A stretch of 64,000 bases of DNA from Tetrapyrgos nigripes (taxonomy: Eukaryota > Basidiomycota > Agaricomycetes > Agaricales > Campanellaceae): NCBI GenBank assembly GCA_013368315.1, contig JAACJM010000042.1, positions 62,001 to 126,000 on the forward strand. The letters run 5' to 3'. A model generated the notes under the pieces. The model was given only the letters and a program-made list of their open reading frames with translations, made no database searches and had not been told where the DNA came from. Shown here piece after piece: positions 46,921 through 59,655 of the stretch. Both the position numbers and the translations under genes were made by a program. How positions within the stretch are numbered: position 1 is the first letter of the stretch; each line of letters opens with the position of its first letter.

Positions 46921-47356
46921 ATGCCCTGAATCCAGCATGCCAGAGTCAGAATCAGGCGGATCAGTAATGCTTCCTGAAAGCGGTCTTTCCTCGCCGAACA
47001 ATGAACGCTAGAGCTCTAGAGCTCCACTGACGGCTTTCATAGCCCGACCATCACGATCAAACCCACGTTTACTGTACATACTCGATACGCAGACATTCAA
47101 GTTCCGTAAGTTTGACAATAGAAAGTCCTCACCAATTTCTTTTTTGGTCCCCTCCTCACTTCAAAAGATTTGCCTTTCATAAACACGGGCGGCGTCCGAG
47201 GTAATTGTTTCGATGTATCATGATTACCATCTACACTCAGTCTGAAACTCATCTTCATCGCCTCTGGACCTCTTTGCACATGGAATCGATATTCGCCCCT
47301 GTGTTGGACTAAAAACAGGCTAACAGCTCCAAATCGTCATTTTGCTGATGATGGGG

Positions 47357-47363
47357 TATAAAA
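47357..47363 (+). promoter_or_regulatory. TATA box, secreted protein copy 1
   Basis: TATAAAA in GGGGTATAAAAGCAGC lies about 150 bases before the ATG. The same core and spacing occur before the tandem paralog. Confidence 0.7.
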
Positions 47364-47504
47364 GCAGCCTTCTTTCTGACTTTGACTTCATCAACCTCCC
47401 CCATCTCATCCTTTCTCTCCTCCCTCACAGGTGGGTTCTCTGATTGCCATACCCTGTCCTCTGACTTATCCTGATACCCTTCTACTCTAGTTCACGTTAT
47501 CATC

Positions 47505-48039
47505 ATGCGTTTCTTCACCGTCGTCTCTGCCCTTGCTGCCGCTGGCTTCGCCGCTGCTCAAGAAGCTGCCCGTTTCGGTTCGGTTCAAGCTGACCCTTGC
47601 AACTTCAACGGTGGTGATGTACGTGTGTGATCATCGGTGGTGTTGAATTCAATATTAATTAAGATCCATCCTCGAACTGTTTGTTTTTTTAGAAAGTGAC
47701 CCTAACCTACAACGCTACCACTGCCATTGCAGCAGGCAACGTTCCCGAATCCGTGAGCATCTGGATTCAGGGAACGTTCGACGACACCGGCAACCCGACT
47801 CCCTTCTTCAGACTCGCAAACAGCGACTCTTTCCCTCAGGGACAGACTATCTTCACCGCCGACGTTACTGTGAGTGCTGGGTCATACCTTAACGCGTATA
47901 ATAATACTGATCTTGTGTCCAGGTTCCCGAGCAACTCAAGGACTTCGGTGTCTCGCACTGGGGCGCTACTGCGTTCATTATTTTCACCAAAGATGGTCTC
48001 ACCGAGTTCGGCGGTATTTCCAACGGATGCGCCCAGTAA
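47505..48039 (+). CDS. Small secreted protein, tandem copy 1
   Basis: Three coding exons give about 135 residues. The signal peptide MRFFTVVSALAAAGFAAA is followed by QEAARFGSVQADPCNF, then TYNATTAIAAGNVPESVSIW and IQGTFDDTGNPTPFF, and ends FGGISNGCAQ. There are only two cysteines, which probably form one disulfide between the two ends. The leader appears to carry a 5' UTR intron (donor near 47430, acceptor near 47490), mirrored in the paralog at 49800. Function unknown; strong TATA promoters and short secreted products suggest high expression. Confidence 0.85.
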
Positions 48040-49590
48040 ACGAGTTCGAGTGGATTTTGGAGTTGATGGAGAGTATCCTTCAAGTATTGATACGATATAT
48101 TCCGACTCTGACAATGTTTTCATGGATTTTGCTTTCACGGACATTCCTTAGTCGCCAATACAGTTGATAATAATACTCCTTTCAATAATAGCAATGTTGG
48201 ATGAACTTGAAGCCCAAAGATGAGATGAAACATCACCTGAAGAAGCTCGATGTCCGTTGTCCTCTTAATTCTCGAATCACTCGCCAACTTGAGGAGTATT
48301 ACTTGGTGTAACTAAACGCAAGATTTCATATTGAACAACTCGAATCTTCGAGGCAATTGCAATGTCAGTGTTTCAAATTCGTGGGCATGTGGTCAATTTA
48401 GCTATGAAGGCAAATCGCTGTGATGGAGCCCTCAGGAGCGTAAGTCCCGCCGGCAAACGCCGATGAAACGCCACCTTGGTCCTTCGCAACCTCAATTCGC
48501 CAACGCTCCGCAAGTCAAAGTGAAAATCAAAATGCATGTCGGTCAGAATAACCGTCTATAACCGTCGAGACGGGTCAAAATGGCCGGCGTCAATAGTAAT
48601 CTCCCGACTGCTACGTACACTATGACCTAAAGCCGAGCAACGAGACTGCACGCCCGCCCAAGAAATCGAAGACTTTGAAGTAGGAGCGGGGTAAAGATCG
48701 TTGGTCCCATTCAGTCAACATCACCAACATGTTTCAAGAATCAAGCTTTAAGTCCGTCCACACTTGCGTGTAGTAAATCCTAGTAAATCCCGTTGCAGAT
48801 ATGTACATAGAGTATATTGTTTCGGCGAGTGGTAGGCGAGTGGTAAGACTGACTGTGAAAGTCATGAGACCCAAATCCCCGTACTTGATCATGGATGAGA
48901 TCAGAATGGGAAGGAGTAGCTTAAGCCCTGTCGACAAATGCCGAGAAAACCACTTCGACTATTCGTTCGCCTCGTCTCAATTTGCCAAGGCCCCGTAACA
49001 GTGAAAGGTTGACGACTCTCGGTCAGAATACCCGTTGAGGCGGGTCAAAACCACCGTCGTAAATGATAGTCTACTGGCTCCTACGTATATTATATGACCT
49101 AATGCCCAGCAACGAGAATTGAATCAACCTAAGTACTGTGTGCTCAGAAAATCGCGAGGACTTTGAAGTAGGAGCTGGGTAAAGATCGTCGGCCTCATTC
49201 AGTCCAACGTCCGTTTCTGTCACTTTTTGAGGAAAATCTGGTAGATCCCGTTGCACTGATTCGAAATATGTGCATAGAGTAACGTAGAGTACGCTGTACA
49301 AATGTCCGGTCAAGGCTCAAGCGCTCAAGTTTTTCCCTCATGAAAGGCGTTTGGAAGCAGCACGATGGTGAACATTCCCCGTCCTCATAGTCGAGGGAAT
49401 AGACTCCTGCTTTTCCACTCCACAAGCGTTGCGTTGAATGATTGGTATCACCACCGGACGCTTTGCCCACTGGCCTGTAGCATGTGGCTCCACAGCCACC
49501 CTCGACTTCCCCGTCGGATAGTAACAAAAGTAGCTGTATGTATCCCTAAAAGCCAATGGATGACCCACTGACACTGCGAGGTCGGTGAAG
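48040..49590. other. Spacer between the secreted paralogs, with a duplicated promoter segment
   Basis: The bases near 48563-48720 (AAAATGGCCGGCG...GAAGTAGGAGCGGGGTAAAG) are repeated in diverged form near 49036-49200 (GAAGTAGGAGCTGGGTAAAG), about 480 bases farther on. No gene is supported. Confidence 0.6.
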
Positions 49591-49597
49591 TATAAAA
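49591..49597 (+). promoter_or_regulatory. TATA box, secreted protein copy 2
   Basis: TATAAAA in AGTATAAAAACAGC about 210 bases before the ATG, matching the promoter of copy 1. Confidence 0.7.
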
Positions 49598-49799
49598 ACA
49601 GCATGGTTTTGAGCTTTGTCCTCACCAACCTCGTCTTCAACCTTTCGCTTAATCTTCTTCCTCTCTTCCTTCCTAACAGGTGAGTTTTCTGCCCGTGGTA
49701 GTCAGCCACTGTGGCTGTCTGTTGCTTTCTTGATCACTTCGACTAACGCTGCCAATCATTACCCTGCTGCTTTGCTACCTACTTTTCAAGTACTCTATC

Positions 49800-50363
49800 A
49801 TGCGTTTCTTCGCTCTCGTCTCTGCTCTCGCTGTTGCTGGCTTCGCCGCTGCTCAAGAAGCTGCCCGCTTCGGCTCTATCGATGTTGAGCCTTGCAACTT
49901 CACTGGTGGTCAGGTAGACATGAAAGAAAATCTCATGTACATGTTGAATCGTACTGATTTTTCATTGACTCTTATATGATTAGGACGTCCAAGTCAACTA
50001 CGACGCCACCTCCGCCATTGCTGCAGGCAACTCTCCTGATTCCGTGAGCGTCTGGATCCAGGGAACCTTCAATGATACCGGCAACCAGACTCCCTTCTTC
50101 AAGATCGCTGATCACGACTTCAATGATGGAAGTAATGTGTTCAGTTCTGATGTTACTGTGAGTGTCCGAGTCGTGTCGCAGTCCTATATACTGTGGCTTT
50201 CGACACGAGTGTGAGTGTAATCACTGACGCTTGACTATTATAACAGATTCCCGCTCAGATTAACGACCTTGGAGCTTCTAACTGGGTCGCTACTGCCTTC
50301 ATCGAATACGAGAAAAACGGTCTCACTCAATTCGGTGGTGTTTCCAATGGGTGTGCTCAGTAA
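49800..50363 (+). CDS. Small secreted protein, tandem copy 2
   Basis: Three coding exons give about 134 residues and align over their whole length with the product at 47505. The signal peptide is MRFFALVSALAVAGFAAA, then QEAARFGSIDVEPCNF, IAAGNSPDSVSVWIQGTF and the identical C-terminus NGCAQ. Intron positions are the same. A leader intron (donor near 49680, acceptor uncertain) is again suggested by a pyrimidine tract and TAACAG|GTGAG. This is a recent tandem duplication that included the promoter. Confidence 0.85.
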
Positions 50364-52049
50364 ATCTAGAGGAGCTGGAGCTGGCTGCTGAAGTTGGTCA
50401 GTGTCGATGAGTGGGATGGGGGTTCGAGCTCCATGATAGACTACTTACGATACTACACATCCTGCTACACGCATAGTGAGTATCGTCAGTCTGGTTTCAC
50501 GACTATACATATCAGGCTGCACCTTCCTTCTTTCAAGACGGATTTTATAATACTTTATCACGCCATAGTACTTGAACGAATTTATATACATATCGTTGAA
50601 ACCTTGTTTCAGAAAATAGCTGTCTTGCTGCTTAACCAAAAGCGCGTTTACTGACGAACAGGAACGATCATCATTCGAAAATTGAGGGACAAGGTCCCAT
50701 CATCCGCTACTGCAGCATATGACTTTCTGGTCAAGACTTCGGCTGCAATGGGATTCCGCCGATCCTCATCAGGGGATTTTAGTTCGTTGGAAGGGCTCTC
50801 ATTCCTGTATAGGACCGAACTTTGCTGACCTATTAGGAGGTCCATACGTGGTCGTCCTTGTTTGTGAGACGAGAAAATTTTGGCAGAATATAAGTCAGAA
50901 TGATCAACGCTGAAACTTGATGTGGAGGGGTACTCGTCTGTGATGAAGTTCAATTGATATTGGGAGTGGTTGAGAAGAAGTGATTGGACTTGCATTTCAG
51001 CGGCATGCTGCCACCTGCATCAGAGCCTACATATTTAGATCGCGCATTTGCTTTTTGTGAAGTAAACCTTTCATTTCATGCAGTTAACTCTTTAGGCTTC
51101 TGGCGTGTGCAAAACCGTGAGAACAGGCAACATAGGTGAAGCAATGCTTGCTGTCTGTTTCATAGTACACAGCTTGCGCTCTTTGCTGACGGGATGATTG
51201 AGAGGGTAGATCGGATATAGAAGAAAAGCCTCAAGCGCCCATACTGCATACCTATCATCAGAAAGAGATGAGCAATGGAGCGTAACTTTGGAGTGACAGA
51301 CGGTATAGACGGAACAGAAACTTTATGATTTGGGGATCACAGGCAGGTTCTAGAACAGCTTTTTTAAGATGCCATCATTGAAGACATCAGCCTTATGAGG
51401 AGCAGCGTATTACCGGAGGCGAACAAGTGCAGCGTAATTACACCCAGTTTTCCAGGCAAAAAGGCAGGTACTTCCATGGAAAAAGAGACTCTGGCCATAT
51501 GCAGAAGCGTTAGCAAGCAAAACTGGGGACAGAATTGGGAATGCAGGAAGGGGACGGGAAAAGGCAGTCTGGCAATTTCCGAGTTGCCACGAGTCACAGA
51601 ATTTGCACATGTTTGTCAAAAGCCCCTGGAAAGAAATTGATAGAAGCTGGTCAGGAATCTCGGTGCCCCGGTCAAATGCTAAAATTTTAACCGTCTGGCC
51701 ATTGTTTTATCTTCTTCTCAGGCGCTCACCGGAGCCCAAAACGCATTTCACAGCTCCTACAAGCACCCCTTGTAGCTGTGCAGGACGACGAGCACAACGG
51801 TTCTCAAGGACCGACACAACGAAACGTCTCAACGGTGAGTCCAGGTTTATGTTTTGGCTCACAATAGACTGATGTCTGGCCATCTCCTTGTCCACAGACG
51901 TTGACGGACGTGTCGTACTCGAAATTGGGCGATTTGTACTGTCGAAGGAGACGTGGAAAAGGAAGGAGATAGATCTGGAGGTTTGGGTTGTCGAGGATTG
52001 AAGGAAGTTTTGACGTTTTGAAGAAGAAGCTGTACAGGAAACAACGGGA
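50364..52049. other. Intergenic, probable long leader of the TBC gene
   Basis: No supported gene in about 1.7 kb. A 115-codon minus-strand frame (50648-50995) lacks any domain. CCACAG and other acceptor-like sites near 51895 suggest that 5' UTR introns of the TBC gene may lie in the right part. Confidence 0.4.
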
Positions 52050-55000
52050 TGGACCCAGCACAGTTATCGCGTTGGACGAGGTTTGCTGCCAAAGGAGGAA
52101 TAGGAAAATGTACAGCGACGCACGATTGTGTGGCGGAGGGTGAGGAGGATTTGATGTTTATGAAGGTATGCATGTTTTTTTTATCGAAATGAGCGTTGCT
52201 GAGGATGTCTTGGATGCCATGTAGGACGACATGATCACCGTATTGATGCAAATTCCAAACTTGGATGGGGTTTACTTGGTATGTCGTACAGAGTCGCAGT
52301 TTATGCGCGTATGCTCACTCATTTGGCATTTCTCCATATGTAGGGCTACTGCGAGGGTGTCGTCGGTCGATTTCAGGCCCAACACGTCCACTTTCACTCC
52401 AAGCTCAAGAAGCCAGTCAAGGCGAAACGAAATTCTGCTGCTTCTAGTCGGCCTACATCGAGCTCTGGCACTTTGCACGCCAAATCACCTACCCCGTCAA
52501 TGTTTTCTACATCTTCCCCTACCCCCGGGACGCCGCTTACACCTACTAGACCTGCTCATTCTCCTAACAGTGTCAGCCCCAATTCTCCTCTTACACCTAA
52601 TACGCCTACATTCACTAATGGTGCCGTTGGCAACACAAACGGCAGCGCCAATGATCACACGGGAAGCAGAGAGAGCAAACGCGCTTCGATGGTGTATACT
52701 GGTCCTGCCGCTGCTGCTGGGTCAGGGCTATCAACGCAGTCGTCCTCGGTGAAACCCAGCACGCCAATGGTTGCAACTCCGGAAGGTTTACTCTACCTGG
52801 AGTCACTGGCGGCGTCTACATCTACTACTTCAACCTTGAATGCCGTCTCAGTCGTAGAGAACCCTCAGGATACTGTCAGCTCTCTATCACCTCATTCTCA
52901 ACCAGTTCAGTCGCAGCATGCCCCATCAGACTCGGTCACCTCGTTCGCATCTTCTGTATCAAAATACTCTTCATCTCAATATTCCTCGCATTCTCCCTCA
53001 CCATCGATCGCCTCGGTGTCGACTACCCACACAGCTCAGACATCTCATACCATAGCATCCGTTCTTTCCGGCCATTCTACGCAGACGGCATCGACGCTGG
53101 ATATTGATTACGGCTTTCCGAGAGTCCTTAGTCCTAATTCCATGCATTCTGCCAGTTCTCGTCATTCTGGCGACCCGAATATAAATGAGGCGATGGCTTT
53201 ACGACCAGCGAGGAAAGCCTCCATTGGAGCTTTGAGTAGACATCCATCCACGGCTTCTTCCTCGACCATGACCTCTACTTCCAGTAGCGCCAGGGGCAAA
53301 GCCAGAAAACCTTCCACGGACTCATACAACACTGCCGACGCGTCGTTTCTGGAAGAACACGAGGTCGATGAAGCGGACTTTGAGATGGTTGGACCTGGTA
53401 GGGCTGGGCTTCATCCTGCGACTGCGATACCCCCGTCGACATCAGGTTTTGGTCTTGGGACAACACAGCCTTCATCTACATCTATATCGACGTCGGCGTC
53501 TAGCCCGAAGTTGAGCTATGCTACCAGCGTACCAGCATCCCTTGCCAGGTCCACCTCTTCTGCCTCATCAGTATTCGAAACAGCGAATCGCTCACTGTCA
53601 CGGTCAGGGTCTGCGTCAAGCAAGCCTAAAGCTCCATTGTCGCGATCAACGTCTCAGAAGAGCGTGCAAAGTATTGCTTCGGCGACGTCGGATGGAGAGA
53701 TAGGAATTGGGTTGTCCTTGTTGGCGAGTTTAGGAGAGGGAAGCAGTGATGACGAAGATGACGAGGATATTGGGGACGAGACCCTGAAATTAGAAGGAAA
53801 GTCGCTGGGTAAGTCTCTTTCGTCTGAATTCTAGCATGGCGTTAATGTCTTCATGTTCCGCTCAGATATCGATGATGAAGACACTTTGCCGAACATGGGT
53901 CTATCGTACACACAGCCTATACCTTCCACATCCTCTACGTCAGTACCTGCAGCCTCGGCGAATTTGGTGAAAAGCCATTCCCCGACACCGTCATATGCGA
54001 GCTCCTCACAGTCTCACTCAACCTATTCCGATGGACACTCACCAATACCTGGCGACGCTGTCGCAGCATTCCCGCAACCTCCTCAAGTCAACGAAATGGA
54101 AGTTCGGCGTCTCAGTCGAATGAGGGCTCAGCAACAATCGCCTGAGGATGCCTATGAGGCTAATCAAGCTGCCAGAGCACAGCAAGCTCAAAGGAATCTT
54201 GGCAGTGCTATGGGTGGAGCGTCAGGATTTGGTCGTTTACTAAGCTCGCCTTCCATAGGATCCCTGCGAAGTCAGAGTACCGTTAGTGCTGCTCGGCATA
54301 CGCATAATCCGTCCGAAGCGTCATCATACTCGCATAGTTCCAGTAGCTCCAGCGGTGGAACGACGACGCATCCTCATACATCTATTGGAAGTGGTATTGG
54401 GAATGGGAATGAACACGCACACCCAAGTACCCCACCATTTAGTAATCCTGCCACTCCAAACGCCCCGTCTTTCTCTCCTTTCGCTCCGAACTTTACGTCG
54501 TTGCCTTCCAGCGAATCATCACCAAAAGCATCGCCTACTTCGGCTGTGTTTGTACCTGCTTATGTTCAAGGGAATCTTCCACCGTCTCCAGGTGCATTTT
54601 CTACCCGTTCTGGCTCGTCGTATCAGTCAAATGGAGAGGACTGGGAAGGTGCTTCGGATATCTACGATAACTATTTCTATAGGTATTCCGTCGCATCCAA
54701 GATGTCAGGGTCGAGAATGTCGACAATGACAGTCAATTCGATGCGTAGTAGGAAGCAGAGTGCGACATCCGTTTCGGCTATGCCTTCAGGGATGGGTAGA
54801 AAACCAAGTGACTATGGCGAAGGTGAAGGTGCCTTTCCTGCAGGTGCTGCTGTGACTGCTGCTGCTGCCGCTGCAAACGCCTCTACATCATCGTCCACTC
54901 CCCCACATTTGATAACCCAACCACCACTACACTCACTGTCCCTTGCTACTCCTTCTGACTCTCCTACTACCAGCCTGCCTGCTGCTTCCCCCTTGTCCGA

Positions 55001-58000
55001 ACGTGCTCCGGTTTCACCACTCTCAACTGCCTCCTCCTCGGTCAACTCTCACAGTGGTGCAGATGATAGCCCCCAGATGCCATCAGAAATCCAGCCTATC
55101 GAAGAATCGCAACGACCGTTGATGTCGAGACAAAACTCGTTAAACTCGACGGCTCTACTGAGTAATGGAGAGACAGTCAGCAATTCTCGTGCTCTTTCAC
55201 GGAAATTGATTGCGGTCAATGGGGTGGATGGAGAACCATCCGACGACGACGAATCTGTGTATTCGGATTCTGAGGCGAAGCAGAGGCCTGGTCGGTTCAC
55301 GATGATGGAGGAACATGCAGCAGCTTTGATTTCTCCAGAGAATACCAGGGTCCATACCACCGGGGCCTTGAATATTGTCAAGGTCTCGACTCCTGTACTT
55401 GGGAGTGGTTTTGGGAGCGATTCAGAGAGTGGGATTACTGTCGGCGTAGTCTCACCTGTGCTCAGGGACGCTTCAATCCCTTTGACTGCTGCAGAAGCTC
55501 AAGCACGGCTCGCTGCTAGCAATATCATCAGCTCCAGCAACAGTTCGAGTAGTTTGGCGACTTTATCTCCCAACCTAGTCAACTCGACACCCACGAAAAC
55601 CCGTCCCAGTCCTTTGGACCTTGAGAACCCAACCAGGGGATCTATACGAAATGATGGGCAGAGTCAGCTCAGTGGTCACAGTATTGGGCCTTCTCCTCTT
55701 TTACACACTCGTTGGGGAAGCCCACTCAGCTCGGCTGGGTTTAGCTCTGGTACGGCGAGTGTCTACTCTGACGGTACGGACACAGACACGAATTTGGCTG
55801 GAGGTATCGCGAATCTGTTGAGACAAAGGAGTCAGAAGGAGAGGAATACAATACTTGAGCAGGGTGAGGAGGACGACCATGGTGAAAGGAGCATGAGCCT
55901 GGATATTGATGGTGAGAGATTCAACGACCTGTCACTCGTGACGGCTATGGACCAGTCCACCACCTCAACCGCTGATGAGAGTCATGCCGGTAATATATCT
56001 CGAGATCACCCATCAGAACGCGGACTAGTCATTGAGGACGATGAAGAACTGCCCGAGCATGCCAAGAACGAGGAAGTGGATCTGAGTATCCATACGCAGG
56101 AGTCAATCCAACCGTTGATGGAGAGTGGTCGTGAAGAGTCTGAAGGATCTCTTGCGAGAAGGAAATCTCTTAGTCGGATTATCATCGATGCACGATCTTC
56201 CGAGCAGTCTCTGCAATCTCAAACACCACAGATTGGGGTCATCTCCGCTGATAACGCTTCTCCAAAGTACCCATCTTCTGAAGCATCCCCATATTCTGCT
56301 TCCGATCTTCCTCTCGATTTATTACCTCCTCCTTCCCCTTCCACCTTCCCACCAACTAGTCCTATCGCTAGCCAAGGCCAAGTCAGTCATCTCAGGCCTA
56401 CTTTGAACGAGTTGCGGGGCTATACCCCTGGTCAAGGCGAACGGCAAAGTCTGTTCATGCCCCATCCTAATGCTCCCAAGGCACCAACAGACAATCATGG
56501 TATGGGCCCAATGTTCATACGAGGCACAATGTCTCCCAGTCCTGCCCAGCGTGCAGGTCCTGACCCACGTAAAGTTGCTGCAAATGTTCTTCAAATGGTT
56601 TTGGCCTCTCCTTCACCGCAACCGTCGAATATATTTCCACCTCCGTCTTCAGCACCAATTCGGGGTGCTAATGGTCGCACACCTCCACCACCTCCACCGA
56701 CGCACCTAGGCCCGACGATATATGCCAGAGTAGATGTGGATCTTGCGACGTCCACTGGTCCAGTACCTGTCACTTTTTCGGTTCAACCATTAGGACCACC
56801 TCCCCTACCTGCTATGCCAATGCAGCGTACCCAGTCAACTCCGTTAGCCCAAGATCAGCAGGTAGTGAGTCTGAATGACGACCGACGGCCGCCGCCATCG
56901 CCAGCTCTTGCACCACCTCCTTCCTCTGGATTTAGACCGCAGGCATCGGGAACACCACCACCTCAAGGCAGGAATTCGCCATTCCAGGGAGCTGTTCCAG
57001 TCAGTGGCCGTGACTCTCCGGTAGAAACGGATTTGGATTTCAATGCAAGTAGATCGCCCAGAAAAACTCCAACAACTCTGGCCTCGCCTCCCAAAACACA
57101 GTCAATAACTCCTTCTGCGCCGGAACCCAGCCGCCCAAGTGGTGACATCATTCAACCAAGGCCACGATCTCGCAGTTTTTCTGCGTTCGGTTTCAAGAGG
57201 TCTAGTTCATCAACTTCCTCTTCGTCTGTTCCAGCATTACCGACCAGGTATGTAGTGATTCCCTTTAGGAACGTCATGTGAAGCTGACTCGTTCGCCTTT
57301 GTTTGAAGGGATAACGGGACGTCTCCTGCCCTTCGTTCCCGAGGTTCATCTACCTCTTTAACGACAGCAGCGTCCTCAGCCCCTCCTTCCCCTCCTTCAC
57401 GTTCACTCCTCACTAAACAACCTTCAAACACTAAACTGCGTGCTGCCGCCGGTCCTTCTCCCCTTTCCCTCCCCCAGAATAACATTACTTTACAGGCTGG
57501 TATAGGAGGCATCAAACCCCCGCTTAATCCCTTGCCTTCGGCGAATAGTCCACAAACTGCTGTCTTTCCCAGTTCCTTGCGCAAGGTCACGTCAGCTTCC
57601 TCTCTTAGAGATTCCAAGTCTTCATCAATCTCAAGGACCATTGGAGATGTAGGTAGTGTCTCACCTCCATCCTCCCCGACGGCAAGGCGAACGAGTCGGA
57701 AGCAGTCAATGCAGTCGGCTACATCAGATGTCGTTGAACCTCAGTCTCCAAAATCACCTACACTCATGCCACGAAGTCTTGCAGGTGACTCTGAGATTGG
57801 CAGTATGCGTTCTATGACTGTCTCTCCTACCTCTACCTTAGCAGCTCCACCATCACTCCATACCAAACTGTCACTTCCCAATCTACAGCGGCTACCTCCA
57901 CCCCGGCACGACAGCTTCAGTTCGATGACGGCTTTACCCTCCCCGATGTCTACAGAGCCTGAAACAGTCCAGGTTCAAGACATGGACTTTGAGCTTGTGC

Positions 58001-59306
58001 GGCCAACGTTGGGTTTCGCGCAAGCTAGCGGTCGGTCTAGTCTAGACTCTAACTTCAGTGGCGTTGCACGGGGCTCTGATGGACGTCCGGATCTCTCAAC
58101 ATTCCTTAGAGCGGAAAGTCCAACTGTATCAATAGCTTCGACTGGTTCCAGAGATGCGGTGCCTCGATCAAAGCCTATGACGAAATCAAGTTCCGATAAC
58201 GAGGCAAACAATGAATCACACCGTCAGCGTGAGCAGAAGTGGATGACAGTCATGGGGAGCGTACCACCTTCGCAGTCTCGTAAGAGCAAGAAAGTCCGGA
58301 AGCTCGTCGGGGAAGGTGTACCTTCATCTGTGCGGTACCTTGTTTGGTCTCATCTCACGGATTGTAAAGCAAAGAATGTTCCGGGGGTGTATGCCAACTT
58401 TGTGAAGCGAGCCAAGGTACCATCCTTCCAAGACATCGACCGTGACGTGAAGCAGTGTTTTGGAGAACATCCGCATCTGCAGGCTACGGAGGGTCCCTTG
58501 CTCAGTCTTTTACAGGCGTATTTGACAATGGTTCCAGATGTGCAGTACGCAACTGGTGAGTATTTGAGAATCATCTCATGAGTATCTCCGCTGACTATCA
58601 CTTATCTTAGGATTAACACTCATTTCTGGCCAACTACTCCTACTAGCACCTGAGGAGGACGCATTCTGGATATTCGTGACTATGATGGATTCCGTATTGC
58701 GACCATACTTTTCTCCCAATTCTACCCAGCTGGAAGTGGACGCGGCATTGTTTAGCCGTGCATTAGAGGCCAACGATGCTCAGGTGTCAAAGAAGGTGCT
58801 GGTCGATATGAGTATGAACCCTGCTAATCTCTGCTCACCTTGGTAAGTGTTGTTTTTATGCGTTATTTCGGCGCCAATAACATCTGATTCCTAGGTTCTG
58901 TACTCTGTTCGTCGGAGTGATACCTGGAGATTACGTGACCAGGGTTTGGGACCTCTTTCTCTACGAAGGTGCCTACATTGTGTTACTCTGGGTCTGGGCT
59001 TGTTTATGAGCTAACAACATCTGTCTAGGTGTCCCTTTCCTTATTCGTGTAGGCCTTGCGATCACCTATTGTTGTCGCCGTGCAATCTTAGAAGCCACTA
59101 GTGAAGCTGCAGTCCTTCAATATCTAAAGCGTCCCTCTGCCACTTGGCTACCGCCCTCTCCGGAAGCTTTCGTCACATTAGCCCTTTCTTTCAAAGTCAA
59201 GGACGACGACGTACGTAAGCAACGAGTAAAAATGGAAGCGCAAGTGAAGCGACAGACCCAGGCTCCACCAAGGACTTCCGGTAACGCTATATCACTACCT
59301 CGGTAG
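52050..59306 (+). CDS. Very large SH3-TBC protein with a catalytically degenerate TBC domain
   Basis: Eight exons (52050-52166, 52225-52278, 52344-53808, 53866-57247, 57309-58555, 58611-58842, 58895-58968, 59029-59306) sum to 2,282 codons plus stop. Residues about 20-77 form an SH3 domain (ATHDCVAEGEEDLMFMKDDMITVL...GYCEGVVGRF). The next 1,900 residues are Ser/Pro/Thr-rich and disordered with many proline motifs. The TBC domain lies at about 2000-2240: GEGVPSSVRYLVWSHL, IDRDVKQCF, PDVQYATGLTLISGQLLLLAPEEDAFW and WDLFLYEGVPFLIRVGLA. Active Rab GAPs have IxxDxxR and YxQG; here the Arg is Gln and the Gln is Thr. It is likely a scaffold or a pseudo-GAP in membrane traffic or polarity (inference). 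Confidence 0.9.
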
Positions 59307-59655
59307 TCAGTCACTACTTTTCATTGTACATGCCCTTATTTCTCTTGTTTCCTTCCAAGCCTGTTCTTAGAATTCCGTCCTTTTATCATTCGTCACATGT
59401 ATCATGCAATATTACTCATTCTCACTCGTTCTCTTTGGGATCTGTTGATTTCTTATTGACCATTCACACATACCTTCGTTTTAACTTATATTGCTTTTCC
59501 TCCTGCTATCGATTACATTTACATGCCAATAAATCTTCCTTTCCTCGGACCGACGGGAACTCTCCAGACGGAAGACCTCGTAGTCACATGCACTGACGGT
59601 AACTTTGCCTTTGGGTCCATGAGACGATGTGTGGACATCTCTTCCTTGACACATC
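59307..59655. other. 3' region of the TBC gene and promoter of the peptidase gene
   Basis: Pyrimidine- and AT-rich, no supported gene. Confidence 0.5.

Noticed and set aside
50648..50995. 115-codon minus-strand ORF
   Set aside because: No domain, no intron pattern and no paralog. Composition does not stand out from intergenic DNA.
53500..57300. Extra ORFs in other frames across the TBC gene
   Set aside because: The long exon of low-complexity Ser/Pro codons keeps other frames open by composition; none has a domain or start context.
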